The notes: a model not told the origin generated them from the sequence alone. A stretch of DNA of 8,971 bases from Rhodoferax sp. (GCA_028711355.1 JAQTSL010000137.1:1-8971); one strand, 5' to 3'. Positions 1 through 5,692 are shown, numbered from the stretch's first letter. Made by a program: numbers and translations.

Positions 1-1173
1 GGCAGAGTTGAGCAATACAGCAGAAAGCCGCTCACCTTCCTGAAAACTTACACCAATCCTGCCAAAGCTAAAGGCAGGTCCGAGAATGCTAAGGGAAATA
101 ACAAAGAACCGCAGCCAACCGTGGATGCCAATCAGCCCGTCCGTTGGCAATGGGGTCGTTTGGGAAATAGTTGCTTTCTCGCGGCTGCGCATTCTGAGAT
201 AGCCAGTCACACCGAGGATTAGCAAAATCCAAAACATCACTGCGCCAGTCGAGTCAAAGGTGCTTTTTGCTCGAATGGAATCACCGCCATTGACATTTTT
301 TACTCTTGTAGTTCGACTCAACAAATCGTCGAACAGTCCGGGTTTAGGGCGAGTAACTTCCTTCTCTTTCGCTAGTTCGTCGTCAAAAACAAGCCTGCCG
401 GTAGTCTTTTGCGGACTGACTTCGTTGTTGGAGATGAGATTCCCGTCCGAGTCAAAGTCGAACGACCTGCTAGTATCCTTTCGCGGACTGGCTTCTTTCT
501 TGGCACCTTCCGTGCCAGGCGGCTTTGGAACTGAATAACCAAATTTAGTAAGCATTTCCTCGCTTGAATACCCGCGTTTACGAACAAGAGCGGGATCAAT
601 CCCTTTGTATTTGGCGAGCCAGTCTGCTATTTCATCAATTGAGAATCCGCGTTCAAGCGCTTGGACTACCGTGTACTCCTTCAGCAGTTTCTCCGCCATG
701 AACTCGTCAAATGACTGGGCTTTTTGGTCTACCTTGGCTTTATTCGGCGGAGTCGAAGATAGTGAGTCCCAGTTCTGATTCCAAGGACGGTTCCACGGCT
801 CACCGGCCTCTTTACCGCCGACCTTTTCCCAATTGCGCTGTTTTGATGTGTCGCCGCCTTTGAATCGATACCCGTCCTCAATTGTTCCGACAGTACCCTT
901 TGTGCTCGGTGGCGTCGAAGACAGTGAGTCCCAGTTCTGACCTCCAGCATCACCTGCTGCGTCAATGCCCGCCTTGTCGAACTGGTCAAAGGGATTGGGG
1001 GCAGGTTGCGCTGCAGAATTGCGCGCCGGTGTCGTCGAAACCGTGACCGCCTCCCTTTTTGTGGGCGCTGCGGTCTGTGCACTGCAAACAACCGATCCAA
1101 ATAAAAGCACACTGGCAAGCGCCAGCATCACGCCATTGCGCCGCTCGCCAATCCTCAATTTATCCTGTGACAT
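1..1173 (-). CDS. Exported/membrane protein with DUF2569-like C-terminus (partial, 3' end cut)
   Basis: The frame is open from an ATG at 1173 to the window edge (391 codons, no stop). AGGGGGA lies about 7 nt upstream as ribosome binding site. Residues 1-33 look like a signal peptide: basic start, hydrophobic VMLALASVLLFGSVV, possible cleavage after CSA. The middle is low-complexity and polar, with the peptide QNWDSLSSTPP repeated at residues 79-89 and 133-143. Residues 165-213 form helices with two GFSIDEI / GYSSEEM-type motifs. A transmembrane segment lies near 311-326. From about 347 the sequence (GLIGIHGWLRFFVISLGILGP) resembles the start of DUF2569 membrane domains, and the window ends inside it. 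The protein probably sits in the inner membrane. Its role is unknown; it may be cargo. The DNA is more AT-rich than the integrase gene. The domain call is moderate, the ORF call strong. Confidence 0.8.
   Translation of the reverse strand, partial: MSQDKLRIGERRNGVMLALASVLLFGSVVCSAQTAAPTKREAVTVSTTPARNSAAQPAPNPFDQFDKAGIDAAGDAGGQNWDSLSSTPPSTKGTVGTIEDGYRFKGGDTSKQRNWEKVGGKEAGEPWNRPWNQNWDSLSSTPPNKAKVDQKAQSFDEFMAEKLLKEYTVVQALERGFSIDEIADWLAKYKGIDPALVRKRGYSSEEMLTKFGYSVPKPPGTEGAKKEASPRKDTSRSFDFDSDGNLISNNEVSPQKTTGRLVFDDELAKEKEVTRPKPGLFDDLLSRTTRVKNVNGGDSIRAKSTFDSTGAVMFWILLILGVTGYLRMRSREKATISQTTPLPTDGLIGIHGWLRFFVISLSILGPAFSFGRIGVSFQEGERLSAVLLNSA
749..939 (-). repeat. Intragenic 29-bp direct repeat (749-777 and 911-939)
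   Basis: Two 29-bp segments, 162 bp apart start to start, differ at only two positions. Both encode QNWDSLSSTPP in the same frame of the DUF2569-like gene. The near-identity at DNA level suggests a recent internal duplication, or a conserved peptide motif with low divergence. Confidence 0.8.
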
Positions 1174-1327
1174 CGAACATCCCCCTGTTTCTTTTATCGG
1201 TCGTCAATGGTAGCCCCGAATTGCGGCCGAAGAAAGCACCTCCCCGTTGCGTCCCCGTCGCACCACCTCGCGCACGCACGCTTGTTCGGACAAGCCCGTA
1301 ATGGTCCGCACCCTCGTTGCACCCCTG

Positions 1328-1367
1328 CCCTAACCTCGCCCTAACATTACCGTAACCTTACCGTGAC
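1328..1367 (-). repeat. Four direct repeats at exact 11-bp spacing (GTTANGG type)
   Basis: On the plus strand CCCTAAC (1328), CCCTAAC (1339), CCGTAAC (1350) and CCGTGAC (1361) start exactly 11 bp apart, giving GTTAGGG / GTTACGG / GTCACGG on the minus strand. Tandem sites one helical turn apart are the usual layout for OmpR/PhoB-family response regulators. The array lies about 155-195 bp upstream of the minus-strand gene at 1173. Which protein binds is not known. Confidence 0.6.
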
Positions 1368-1370
1368 ATG

Positions 1371-1380
1371 TTTCCGGAAA
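1371..1380. repeat. Perfect palindrome TTTCCGGAAA, copy 1
   Basis: A 10-bp perfect palindrome in the non-coding gap. The identical sequence recurs at 1621-1630, exactly 250 bp away. It could be an operator half of a regulatory pair; no binding protein is assigned. Confidence 0.45.
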
Positions 1381-1478
1381 GCGGTCATCTCTTCTCCTCC
1401 AGTTTCGGCGCATCAATGCGACCGCCCACCGGATGAGCTGGCGCCGGGCTTTCCCTCACGGAATCGGCGCAAACCCTT

Positions 1479-1521
1479 GCTATACCATTAGGGTCTTCTT
1501 AGTGTCTTCTTAGTGTCTTTC
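1479..1521 (-). promoter_or_regulatory. 11-bp tandem repeat (GTCTTCTTAGT x2.6) beside a candidate -10 box
   Basis: GTCTTCTTAGT occurs at 1493-1503 and 1504-1514, and a third partial unit begins at 1515. On the minus strand the array reads as repeats of ACTAAGAAGAC followed 8 nt later by TATAGC (1484-1479), a possible -10 box. A direct repeat just upstream of a -10 without a clear -35 is typical of activator-dependent promoters of the OmpR class. Transcription would run toward the gene starting at 1173 with a leader of about 300 nt. This is a reading of the pattern only. Confidence 0.4.
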
Positions 1522-1597
1522 AACACCATCGGGCAGCGATTGAACCGCTGTCTGCCTCGCGCGCGAGCACACGCCTGCGCGTATGGACTCAAGAAAG

Positions 1598-1801
1598 TCA
1601 TCCCTTGCCCGTGCCCACCATTTCCGGAAACCATGATTTACAGCCTTGTACAACAAGCGTGTCGAGAAGCTCCCGCGTGCAGACGCCAGGCTTAGCGTTC
1701 CTTAGCCGCTCAATGGCTGCCACTGCATCCTGTGTCGGGTAATAGTCGATGCGCAGGTACTTCCGGCGAAAAGTTTTCATCGGTGCTCTTTGGTTTTGCA
1801 T
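1598..1801 (-). CDS. Small hypothetical protein (67 aa), last gene of the operon
   Basis: The ATG at 1801 is preceded by AAGGAG with 6-nt spacing, located inside the last codons of the preceding gene. One nucleotide separates that gene's stop (1803-1805) from this start, so translation is probably coupled. An internal ATG at 1780 (MKTFRRKY) is less well supported. The protein is basic at the front (FRRKYLRIDYY, beta-strand-like), followed by two predicted helices around DAVAAIERLR and TRELLDTLVVQGC. A strand-helix-helix order is compatible with a ribbon-helix-helix DNA-binding fold, but no diagnostic motif is seen. I do not recognise a named family. The second TTTCCGGAAA palindrome lies within the gene's 3' end. 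Confidence 0.65.
   Translation of the reverse strand: MQNQRAPMKTFRRKYLRIDYYPTQDAVAAIERLRNAKPGVCTRELLDTLVVQGCKSWFPEMVGTGKG
1621..1630. repeat. Perfect palindrome TTTCCGGAAA, copy 2
   Basis: Identical to the palindrome at 1371-1380. This copy lies inside the 3' end of the 67-aa gene, so it is under coding constraint as well, which makes the identity harder to dismiss as a shared intergenic motif. Confidence 0.45.
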
Positions 1802-1802
1802 C

Positions 1803-2027
1803 TCATGCTCCTTGGGTTACAGGTCGAAACTGGTTGACATCATCCATATTTGGCGGGGTAACAAACGAAACAATCAGCACCTGCTTGTCGTGGTCGACAG
1901 GAATTCCAGCTTCAATACGCGCCTGCTCAATGGTCTGACCTTCCTTGCGGAAAACAACCTTCAGCGACTGGTCTGTGTTGGACTGGCGAGATTCCAGTTC
2001 TGCAATCCGCCTTTCAAGTGTTGTCAT
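1803..2027 (-). CDS. Small hypothetical protein (74 aa) with N-terminal coiled coil
   Basis: The start at 2027 (MTTLERR) is chosen over an upstream in-frame start at 2042 because GAAGGGA lies about 7 nt ahead of it. The first ~20 residues (MTTLERRIAELESRQ) have a heptad-like coiled-coil pattern. They are followed by VVFRKEGQTIEQARIEAGIP and a beta-rich segment KQVLIVSFV. The gene overlaps the end of the 105-aa gene upstream (stop at 2014) and is followed after one nucleotide by the 67-aa gene, so it is clearly in the operon. No function is recognised. The N-terminus resembles that of the 105-aa neighbour, suggesting related oligomerisation helices. Confidence 0.65.
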   Translation of the reverse strand: MTTLERRIAELESRQSNTDQSLKVVFRKEGQTIEQARIEAGIPVDHDKQVLIVSFVTPPNMDDVNQFRPVTQGA

Positions 2028-2331
2028 GATGCGTCCCTTCAATGTCTTGTTTCAGAATGGCGATGCTGGCGCGCAGGTTCCCACTTTCATAGGCAGACAT
2101 GAATTTTTCATATTCGGCCGGCACCATTGAATCCGCGAGCTCTCGGATACCGTGTTTTACGATAGCGTCCAAGTCATCGTGTGAAATTGCCTTCAAGAAC
2201 AGCGCATGTTCCGGGCGCTGCATTTCGCTGAGGTAGCGAAGGAATTGCGCATCACTCATGCCCTGTGGCCGTTGGCCACTGACACCGGTGCACTTTTCCA
2301 GGGTCTCCAGCCGGGTATTAAGGTTTGCCAT
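2014..2331 (-). CDS. Hypothetical protein (105 aa), N-terminal coiled coil
   Basis: The ATG at 2331 lies 14 bp inside the end of the DUF5681 gene (stop at 2318), as expected for coupled operon genes. The N-terminus MANLNTRLETLEK is a short coiled-coil heptad. The rest is predicted helical and acidic/polar (SDAQFLRYLSEMQRPEHALFL, then DDLDAIVKHGIRELADSMVP). No membrane segment, signal peptide or catalytic motif is visible. I do not recognise the family. The position among replication and DUF5681 genes suggests an accessory role in maintenance of the element, but this is only context. Confidence 0.7.
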   Translation of the reverse strand: MANLNTRLETLEKCTGVSGQRPQGMSDAQFLRYLSEMQRPEHALFLKAISHDDLDAIVKHGIRELADSMVPAEYEKFMSAYESGNLRASIAILKQDIEGTHHDNT

Positions 2332-2749
2332 GTTGCATATCCTCCAGTTTGGTTAATCGGGCTTCAAATTGGTCAATCTCGGTAATCTTCGCCACGGTGC
2401 CCAGGGCGGCAATAAGCTGCGCAGCCTGACCGGGCGCAAGCAAACCATTTGCAGCCGCGCAAAGCATGGCATCGGCCTTGTCGGTCAGACTGCCGCCATC
2501 AGGCAATTGAAGCGATACAGCCTGCTCTATGCCCTTGAGTGGGGGCAAAACACGCTCCAGAATCAACCGGGCGGCCTGCATGTCGCCACCTTTGGCAGCA
2601 GTGACCAAACCGGCCAATATTTCGGGCACATCGACAGATAGCGACTCTCGCATCTTGGTGATTGCCGACACACCGGGCGGCCTGCCTTTGGGGTTTCCGG
2701 ATTGGCCAGCCTTCCACTGGTTCGGCGGCTTCTTGCGTGAAGGGTTCAT
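2318..2749 (-). CDS. DUF5681 domain-containing protein (143 aa)
   Basis: The N-terminus MNPSRKKPPNQWKAGQSGNP followed by KGRPPG (residues 11-25) is the hallmark of DUF5681, a short motif found on many phage and mobile-element proteins. The remainder is helical (VPEILAGLVTAAKGGDMQAARLILERVLPPLKG) and ends in another coiled-coil-like FEARLTKLEDM. The start at 2749 is preferred to the longer frame from 2893 because the DUF5681 motif begins there, GGAG lies about 10 nt upstream, and the longer version would overlap the 151-aa gene. The function of DUF5681 is not established; some relatives sit near phage packaging genes, but no terminase is visible here. Confidence 0.8.
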   Translation of the reverse strand: MNPSRKKPPNQWKAGQSGNPKGRPPGVSAITKMRESLSVDVPEILAGLVTAAKGGDMQAARLILERVLPPLKGIEQAVSLQLPDGGSLTDKADAMLCAAANGLLAPGQAAQLIAALGTVAKITEIDQFEARLTKLEDMQHGKP

Positions 2750-2772
2750 TTTTTTGTTTCTCCAGTGTTGGA

Positions 2773-3228
2773 TCAGAGAAGCGCCGCCTGCACGGTGCTC
2801 GCATCGGGTTTGCACGGTACTGGCCTCGGGGTCTGCAAAGGTTGCATGGGTGGGGGCGCTGAATCTGCAGAGGTGCCCACCAGTTCGGCGCAAAACTCCG
2901 CAGCAATGTCGGCGGTGGCCGCTGCATATTCCTGCTCGTAATCGAGGTTTGCGTGTTCATGGTCTGACTGGTTGACCAGCCAGTAGGCAAGGTGCCCGAC
3001 ACGCTGATTCAACGCCAGCAGGCGGCGTGTGAGTGTGGCGATGGTCTTTTCAGCTTGTGGGTCGCTGGCGATGATTCCGAATTGTTCGCACACGGCGCGA
3101 AGTTGCCAAGGGTGAACAAGGACGGTTGACGGCTCCGAATGGTCGTCCTGTTGGGTCAACATGATTGCCGGTCCTTGGTCGTCATTGATTTGTTCGGCGC
3201 TAAGGTGGTGGTGGGTGATTACGTTCAT
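2773..3228 (-). CDS. Hypothetical protein of mobile-element operon (151 aa)
   Basis: The gene starts 12 nt after the stop of the initiator-like gene and ends 23 nt before the DUF5681 start. The core at residues 34-115 is best formed: STVLVHPWQLRAVCEQFGII, then a long helix with paired-strand composition (KTIATLTRRLLALNQRVGHL) and HANLDYEQEYAAATADIAAEF. This looks like a helical, soluble cytoplasmic protein. The N-terminal 30 residues and the proline-rich tail from about 120 look disordered. I recall similar unannotated proteins beside initiator-like genes of Burkholderiales elements, but cannot name a function. The ribosome binding site is weak, which suggests coupling to the upstream gene. 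Confidence 0.7.
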   Translation of the reverse strand: MNVITHHHLSAEQINDDQGPAIMLTQQDDHSEPSTVLVHPWQLRAVCEQFGIIASDPQAEKTIATLTRRLLALNQRVGHLAYWLVNQSDHEHANLDYEQEYAAATADIAAEFCAELVGTSADSAPPPMQPLQTPRPVPCKPDASTVQAALL

Positions 3229-3240
3229 GGTGGTGCTATC

Positions 3241-3948
3241 TCAGTGAATCAGGTTTGTGAATAGTCCAACTGGCTTTGCGGTCAGTCGGCGGTAGATGCC
3301 GTGGTTAGGATTGAATGCACTAGATGGCTTATCTAGAAAGGTGTCCCGTGGCGGGACGGGCGAATCATCAAATACAGGGGGTTTTGTCCCGTGGCGGGAC
3401 AAAGTACCCTTTTTGACCTGTTCACGAACTGCACTTTGTCCCGTGGCGGGACGGCTTGAACCTACTTTGTCCCGTGGCGGGTCATCTAAAAGTGTTTTTC
3501 GTGCCTGTCTCCACCTTGCCGGTGCCGATTCAAGTGGTGGGTTCGCTCCAGCTTTTTCGTAATCTAGGTGTGTGTAGCAGCCAGGGCCAACGTCCAACTT
3601 TTCCAAGTCGCAGTCCAACGGATAAATGGTTAACGCATACAAGCTGCAATCAAGGCGTGAACCTTGGTGAGTTTGCGATAGCAAGCCATGCTCTGTGAGT
3701 TCAAGGACTGTAGCTCTAAGCGTCTGACGCGAAGTCCACCCCCTCACCCTCATGACCTTTGGAGCGAGGCTCAAATCGCCGTTTCCGTTGGCATTTGGAC
3801 CAAGCAGCGCCAGCAGGTCTAGAAGCAGCTTGGCACCATGCGGCGATAACTCAGCGCCAGCCCGACTTCTCAGAAAGGACAGGGGGAGCGGCAACCATTG
3901 CCCCGGTACCGCTATGCACTTCTTTTTGCCGTTACGCCCGTTTGCCAT
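3241..3948 (-). CDS. Replication-initiator-like winged-helix protein (235 aa) with embedded DNA repeats
   Basis: Residues 20-112 look like a winged helix-turn-helix: ELSPHGAKLLLDLLALLG, then DLSLAPKVMRVRGWTSRQTLRATVLELTEHGLL, then a wing ending LYALTIYPLD. The C-terminal half (from about 150) is low in structure and is encoded by four 15-bp palindromes read in different frames (DPPRD, SRPATGQS, LSRHGTK, PPRDT), so it behaves as a linker shaped by DNA sites. This matches the plan of lambda O, whose origin lies inside its own gene. Binding to these repeats and initiating replication is my inference; regulation is an alternative. The ATG at 3948 is chosen over GTG at 3957 because GAGGGG ends 9 nt before it but directly abuts the GTG. 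The gene overlaps its upstream neighbour by 17 bp. Confidence 0.7.
   Translation of the reverse strand: MANGRNGKKKCIAVPGQWLPLPLSFLRSRAGAELSPHGAKLLLDLLALLGPNANGNGDLSLAPKVMRVRGWTSRQTLRATVLELTEHGLLSQTHQGSRLDCSLYALTIYPLDCDLEKLDVGPGCYTHLDYEKAGANPPLESAPARWRQARKTLLDDPPRDKVGSSRPATGQSAVREQVKKGTLSRHGTKPPVFDDSPVPPRDTFLDKPSSAFNPNHGIYRRLTAKPVGLFTNLIH
3343..3483. repeat. Four iteron-like palindromes inside the initiator-like gene
   Basis: GTCCCGTGGCGGGAC occurs at 3343-3357, 3386-3400 and 3438-3452, and with one mismatch in the last arm at 3469-3483. Each has 6-bp inverted arms around TGG; the second extends to 9-bp arms (3383-3403). Start-to-start distances are 43, 52 and 31 bp, near 4, 5 and 3 helical turns. 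In the coding frame copies 1 and 4 share a frame while 2 and 3 use the other two. Conservation is therefore of DNA, not peptide. They are candidate initiator or regulator binding sites, possibly the replication origin. Confidence 0.8.
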
Positions 3949-4294
3949 TGCTGCCACCCCCTCGATTGGCCAACCATTGGTAAACCAGACGGCGGGCCTT
4001 TGCCATCATTGAATAAACGCCAGGGCGACACCTTCGACTGTCGCGATCAAAAAACTCGATGTGCTCGCAAGCAATGTATTCATTGCGGTTGTCACTTGCG
4101 GGAAACAGGTTGCGAATGTTGGAGATCAAATCCGGGCCATTCGAACACCCTGCAATCTGATCAAGTTGCTCTCGGGTTGTTGGCCGCGTCAGAAGCGCTT
4201 GAATTGCACGTAGGTAGCGCGGGTTGTCGGTGCCTGTAAACTTGCGCGTGTTCAGGGCGCTCGATTCTGCTTTTTGTGGGGTCGGGCGTTTCAC
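3932..4294 (-). CDS. Small winged-helix (HTH) protein, GTG start (120 aa)
   Basis: The GTG at 4294 is preceded by GGAGG (4303-4307) with 8-nt spacing, much better than the ATG at 4453, which would overlap most of the AlpA-like gene. Residues 25-66 (RYLRAIQALLTRPTTREQLDQIAGCSNGPDLISNIRNLF) form a recognisable helix-turn-helix, followed by a beta wing (YIACEHIEFFDRDSRRCRPGVYSM) and a C-terminal helix. This resembles HTH_39-type winged-helix domains. It starts 67 nt after the AlpA-like stop and overlaps the initiator-like gene by 17 bp, so it belongs to the same operon. A role as DNA-binding partner of the initiator or as regulator is plausible. Confidence 0.75.
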   Translation of the reverse strand: MKRPTPQKAESSALNTRKFTGTDNPRYLRAIQALLTRPTTREQLDQIAGCSNGPDLISNIRNLFPASDNRNEYIACEHIEFFDRDSRRCRPGVYSMMAKARRLVYQWLANRGGGSNGKRA

Positions 4295-4361
4295 TTTGCG
4301 GACCTCCACATTGAAGGCACAGCGCACCAGATACGCAGCGCCAGGCGGCACAGTGCGGCCC

Positions 4362-4598
4362 TCATGCTGCCACCCCTGCCAGTGCTTTGACTTCGGCGGT
4401 GTTCCAGGCCAAAATTCCAGCGATACGCCTTGGACGCGGTGGGCCATTCTCAAGGCAGGCCCAGGCGCGGAGTGTCTGCGGTGCGCGATTGAGGTAGAAC
4501 GCAGCCTCGGCGGTTTTCAGGTTGGGACGCGTGACTTCGGTCAGCGGCGTGAATGTTTGCGCGACTTGAATTGCCGCGCTGTGGTTTGGGTCTTGCAT
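4362..4598 (-). CDS. AlpA/excisionase-like DNA-binding protein (78 aa)
   Basis: Residues 27-73 (LKTAEAAFYLNRAPQTLRAWACLENGP, then IAGILAWNTAEVKAL) follow the MerR-like winged-helix pattern of AlpA and excisionase proteins: a TAEAA helix, the recognition helix with QTLRAW, and the wing with an L-A-W strand leading into the final helix. Such small proteins act as transcriptional activators or as directionality factors that bend DNA for the integrase. It is the first gene of the leftward operon. AAGGA sits about 10 nt ahead of the ATG. The upstream gap holds a widely spaced inverted repeat that could be its operator. Whether it works on the attachment site is not shown by the sequence. Confidence 0.8.
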   Translation of the reverse strand: MQDPNHSAAIQVAQTFTPLTEVTRPNLKTAEAAFYLNRAPQTLRAWACLENGPPRPRRIAGILAWNTAEVKALAGVAA

Positions 4599-4801
4599 GG
4601 CTTCGGGTTCCTTTTCCCTGCCACCTACAACACTAACCCGGCAGGGCTGTCCCGAAGCTTGAAAACCCCGTATTCCTACGAAAACCCCCGGTGTTTTAGA
4701 ACATCACCATGTAGCCCTTATTGGCATTGCGCCAGTAGCTATAAAAACAATAACAAAAAGAAAGAAATCCGGGGTTTATTGCCGGGGGTTTCAACCGTGT
4801 T
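4599..4801 (-). promoter_or_regulatory. Promoter/operator region of the alpA-like operon with 10-bp inverted repeat
   Basis: The 203-bp gap contains AAACCCCCGG at 4682-4691 and its exact reverse complement at 4782-4791, 100 bp apart. Weaker relatives lie beside each arm: GAAAACCCC at 4661-4669 and GGGGTTT at 4771-4777. Between them is a strongly AT-rich stretch (4735-4768) where a promoter is most likely; on the minus strand it contains TATAGC. No good -35 was identified. The arrangement suggests two operator pairs flanking a promoter, perhaps for autoregulation by the AlpA-like protein. Confidence 0.5.
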
Positions 4802-5692
4802 TCACTCCACATTAAAGTTATCAGCCTCATATGTTTTCCATTCCTCGCGCCAAGGCTCTAACAATGGCTGACTTTGGAACTTTCCCCGTACGCTATTGAT
4901 TTTGACGGCGAATTGACGAATCAGAGCGTCACCAATTTTGATGGGCCACCATGTTGATTCGATTCCACCCCTGCCACGGGTGCCGGGTCTGTGCTGACAA
5001 TCTTTCAGCCATACATCAGGTGAACCCAATTCATCCTTCCATCGTTTTTCATCCCAATTCCTCAAGCCAGCAAAACAAAGGGCAACATCTCCCGTTGTCA
5101 GTGGTGCAGGGCCATCGCTGGCAGGCTCCTCGGTCACCACAGGCTTTGCCGTTTTACCGGTCGCTTCGGTTGGCCTCATCACGCCACGTTCGTCAATCCA
5201 CTCCACCGAATCGGTAGAAATAGTGAATTCATCCCCGTTGGCTTTACCCCATTCGTTTAGGTGATGTAGCTTTACATAAAGGCAACCTAAGTATGTTGCA
5301 TCCCAGTCAATTTTGGAAGGTCCAAGGTCAAGTTCCGTAAAGTCCCACACGCCAAGACCCGACAACAAATGCGGATTCTCGCGGTGCAATTTTTCCCAAT
5401 CTGGTTCCACCAGGAATTGGGATACCTCAGATAACTCTCCAGAACTTTTTGCTGCCGAAATGAGTTCTTCCACTGGCCCTTGATGTTCGAATTGATTGCA
5501 AACGTGTAGACGACCAGCACGCGATTCGTTCAAGAGTAACTTGACATACCCCGGTAGACGACCGTTGTATATTGGCTTGTGCGGTTGTGTCCTACCGTAT
5601 GCAGTTGATGCGGCGGTTGCCATTTCGACGGCGACAAAAATTAGCGGAATTACATCGCCATTTATTGCAGGAATTCTTATTACGTATTTCAT
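4802..5692 (-). CDS. Unknown protein with Trp-rich C-terminal domain (296 aa)
   Basis: The start at 5692 (MKYVIRIP) is preferred over the ATG at 5725 because a G-rich stretch (GGGGGTGCT) lies directly upstream. Residues 1-35 begin with strands and a mildly hydrophobic stretch (VIPLIFVAVEMA); this is not a clear membrane span. Residues 36-170 are mixed alpha/beta with WEKLHRENPHLL and TISTDSVEWIDERG. A Pro/Thr/Glu-rich linker (about 171-197) leads to a compact C-terminal domain (198-293) rich in Trp, with LCFAGLRNWDEKRWKDEL, PGTRGRGGIESTWWPIKIGDALIR and QPLLEPWREEWKTYE. I believe I have seen this C-terminal module in unannotated proteins of proteobacterial mobile elements, but no function is known to me. 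The gene is AT-richer than the integrase. Confidence 0.7.
   Translation of the reverse strand: MKYVIRIPAINGDVIPLIFVAVEMATAASTAYGRTQPHKPIYNGRLPGYVKLLLNESRAGRLHVCNQFEHQGPVEELISAAKSSGELSEVSQFLVEPDWEKLHRENPHLLSGLGVWDFTELDLGPSKIDWDATYLGCLYVKLHHLNEWGKANGDEFTISTDSVEWIDERGVMRPTEATGKTAKPVVTEEPASDGPAPLTTGDVALCFAGLRNWDEKRWKDELGSPDVWLKDCQHRPGTRGRGGIESTWWPIKIGDALIRQFAVKINSVRGKFQSQPLLEPWREEWKTYEADNFNVE

Larger units (their letters stand above)
1174..1597. other. Apparently non-coding 424-bp region with repeats
   Basis: No convincing gene is seen on either strand. Short plus-strand frames here lack ribosome binding sites and protein-like composition. The region holds two unrelated arrays with 11-bp periodicity (1328-1367 and 1493-1521), a TATAGC candidate -10 on the minus strand (1479-1484) and one copy of the palindrome TTTCCGGAAA (1371-1380). 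It separates the end of the replication operon (1598) from the membrane-protein gene (1173) and probably holds that gene's promoter. No clear terminator (stem plus T-run) was found. Confidence 0.6.

Noticed and set aside
88..130. Lipoprotein signal in the DUF2569-like protein
   Set aside because: The Cys at residue 30 (encoded near 1084-1086, not here) is preceded by SVV, which lacks the small residue needed at -1 of a lipobox; a signal peptidase I site fits better.
2499..3002. Minus-strand open frame overlapping the DUF5681 and 151-aa genes
   Set aside because: It is an alternative frame rich in Arg, Pro, Cys and Trp over two genes with recognisable protein-like sequence and proper starts.
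3343..3483. CRISPR array
   Set aside because: The repeats are 15-bp palindromes with irregular 16-37 bp gaps inside a coding sequence, with no cas genes; they fit iterons better.
4295..4453. ATG-start N-terminal extension of the small winged-helix gene
   Set aside because: The GTG at 4294 has GGAGG at ideal distance, while the extension overlaps the AlpA-like gene and lacks domain-like sequence.
4224..4871. Long plus-strand open frame (215 codons)
   Set aside because: It runs opposite to two well-supported genes and the promoter gap, has no convincing ribosome binding site and reads as antisense composition.
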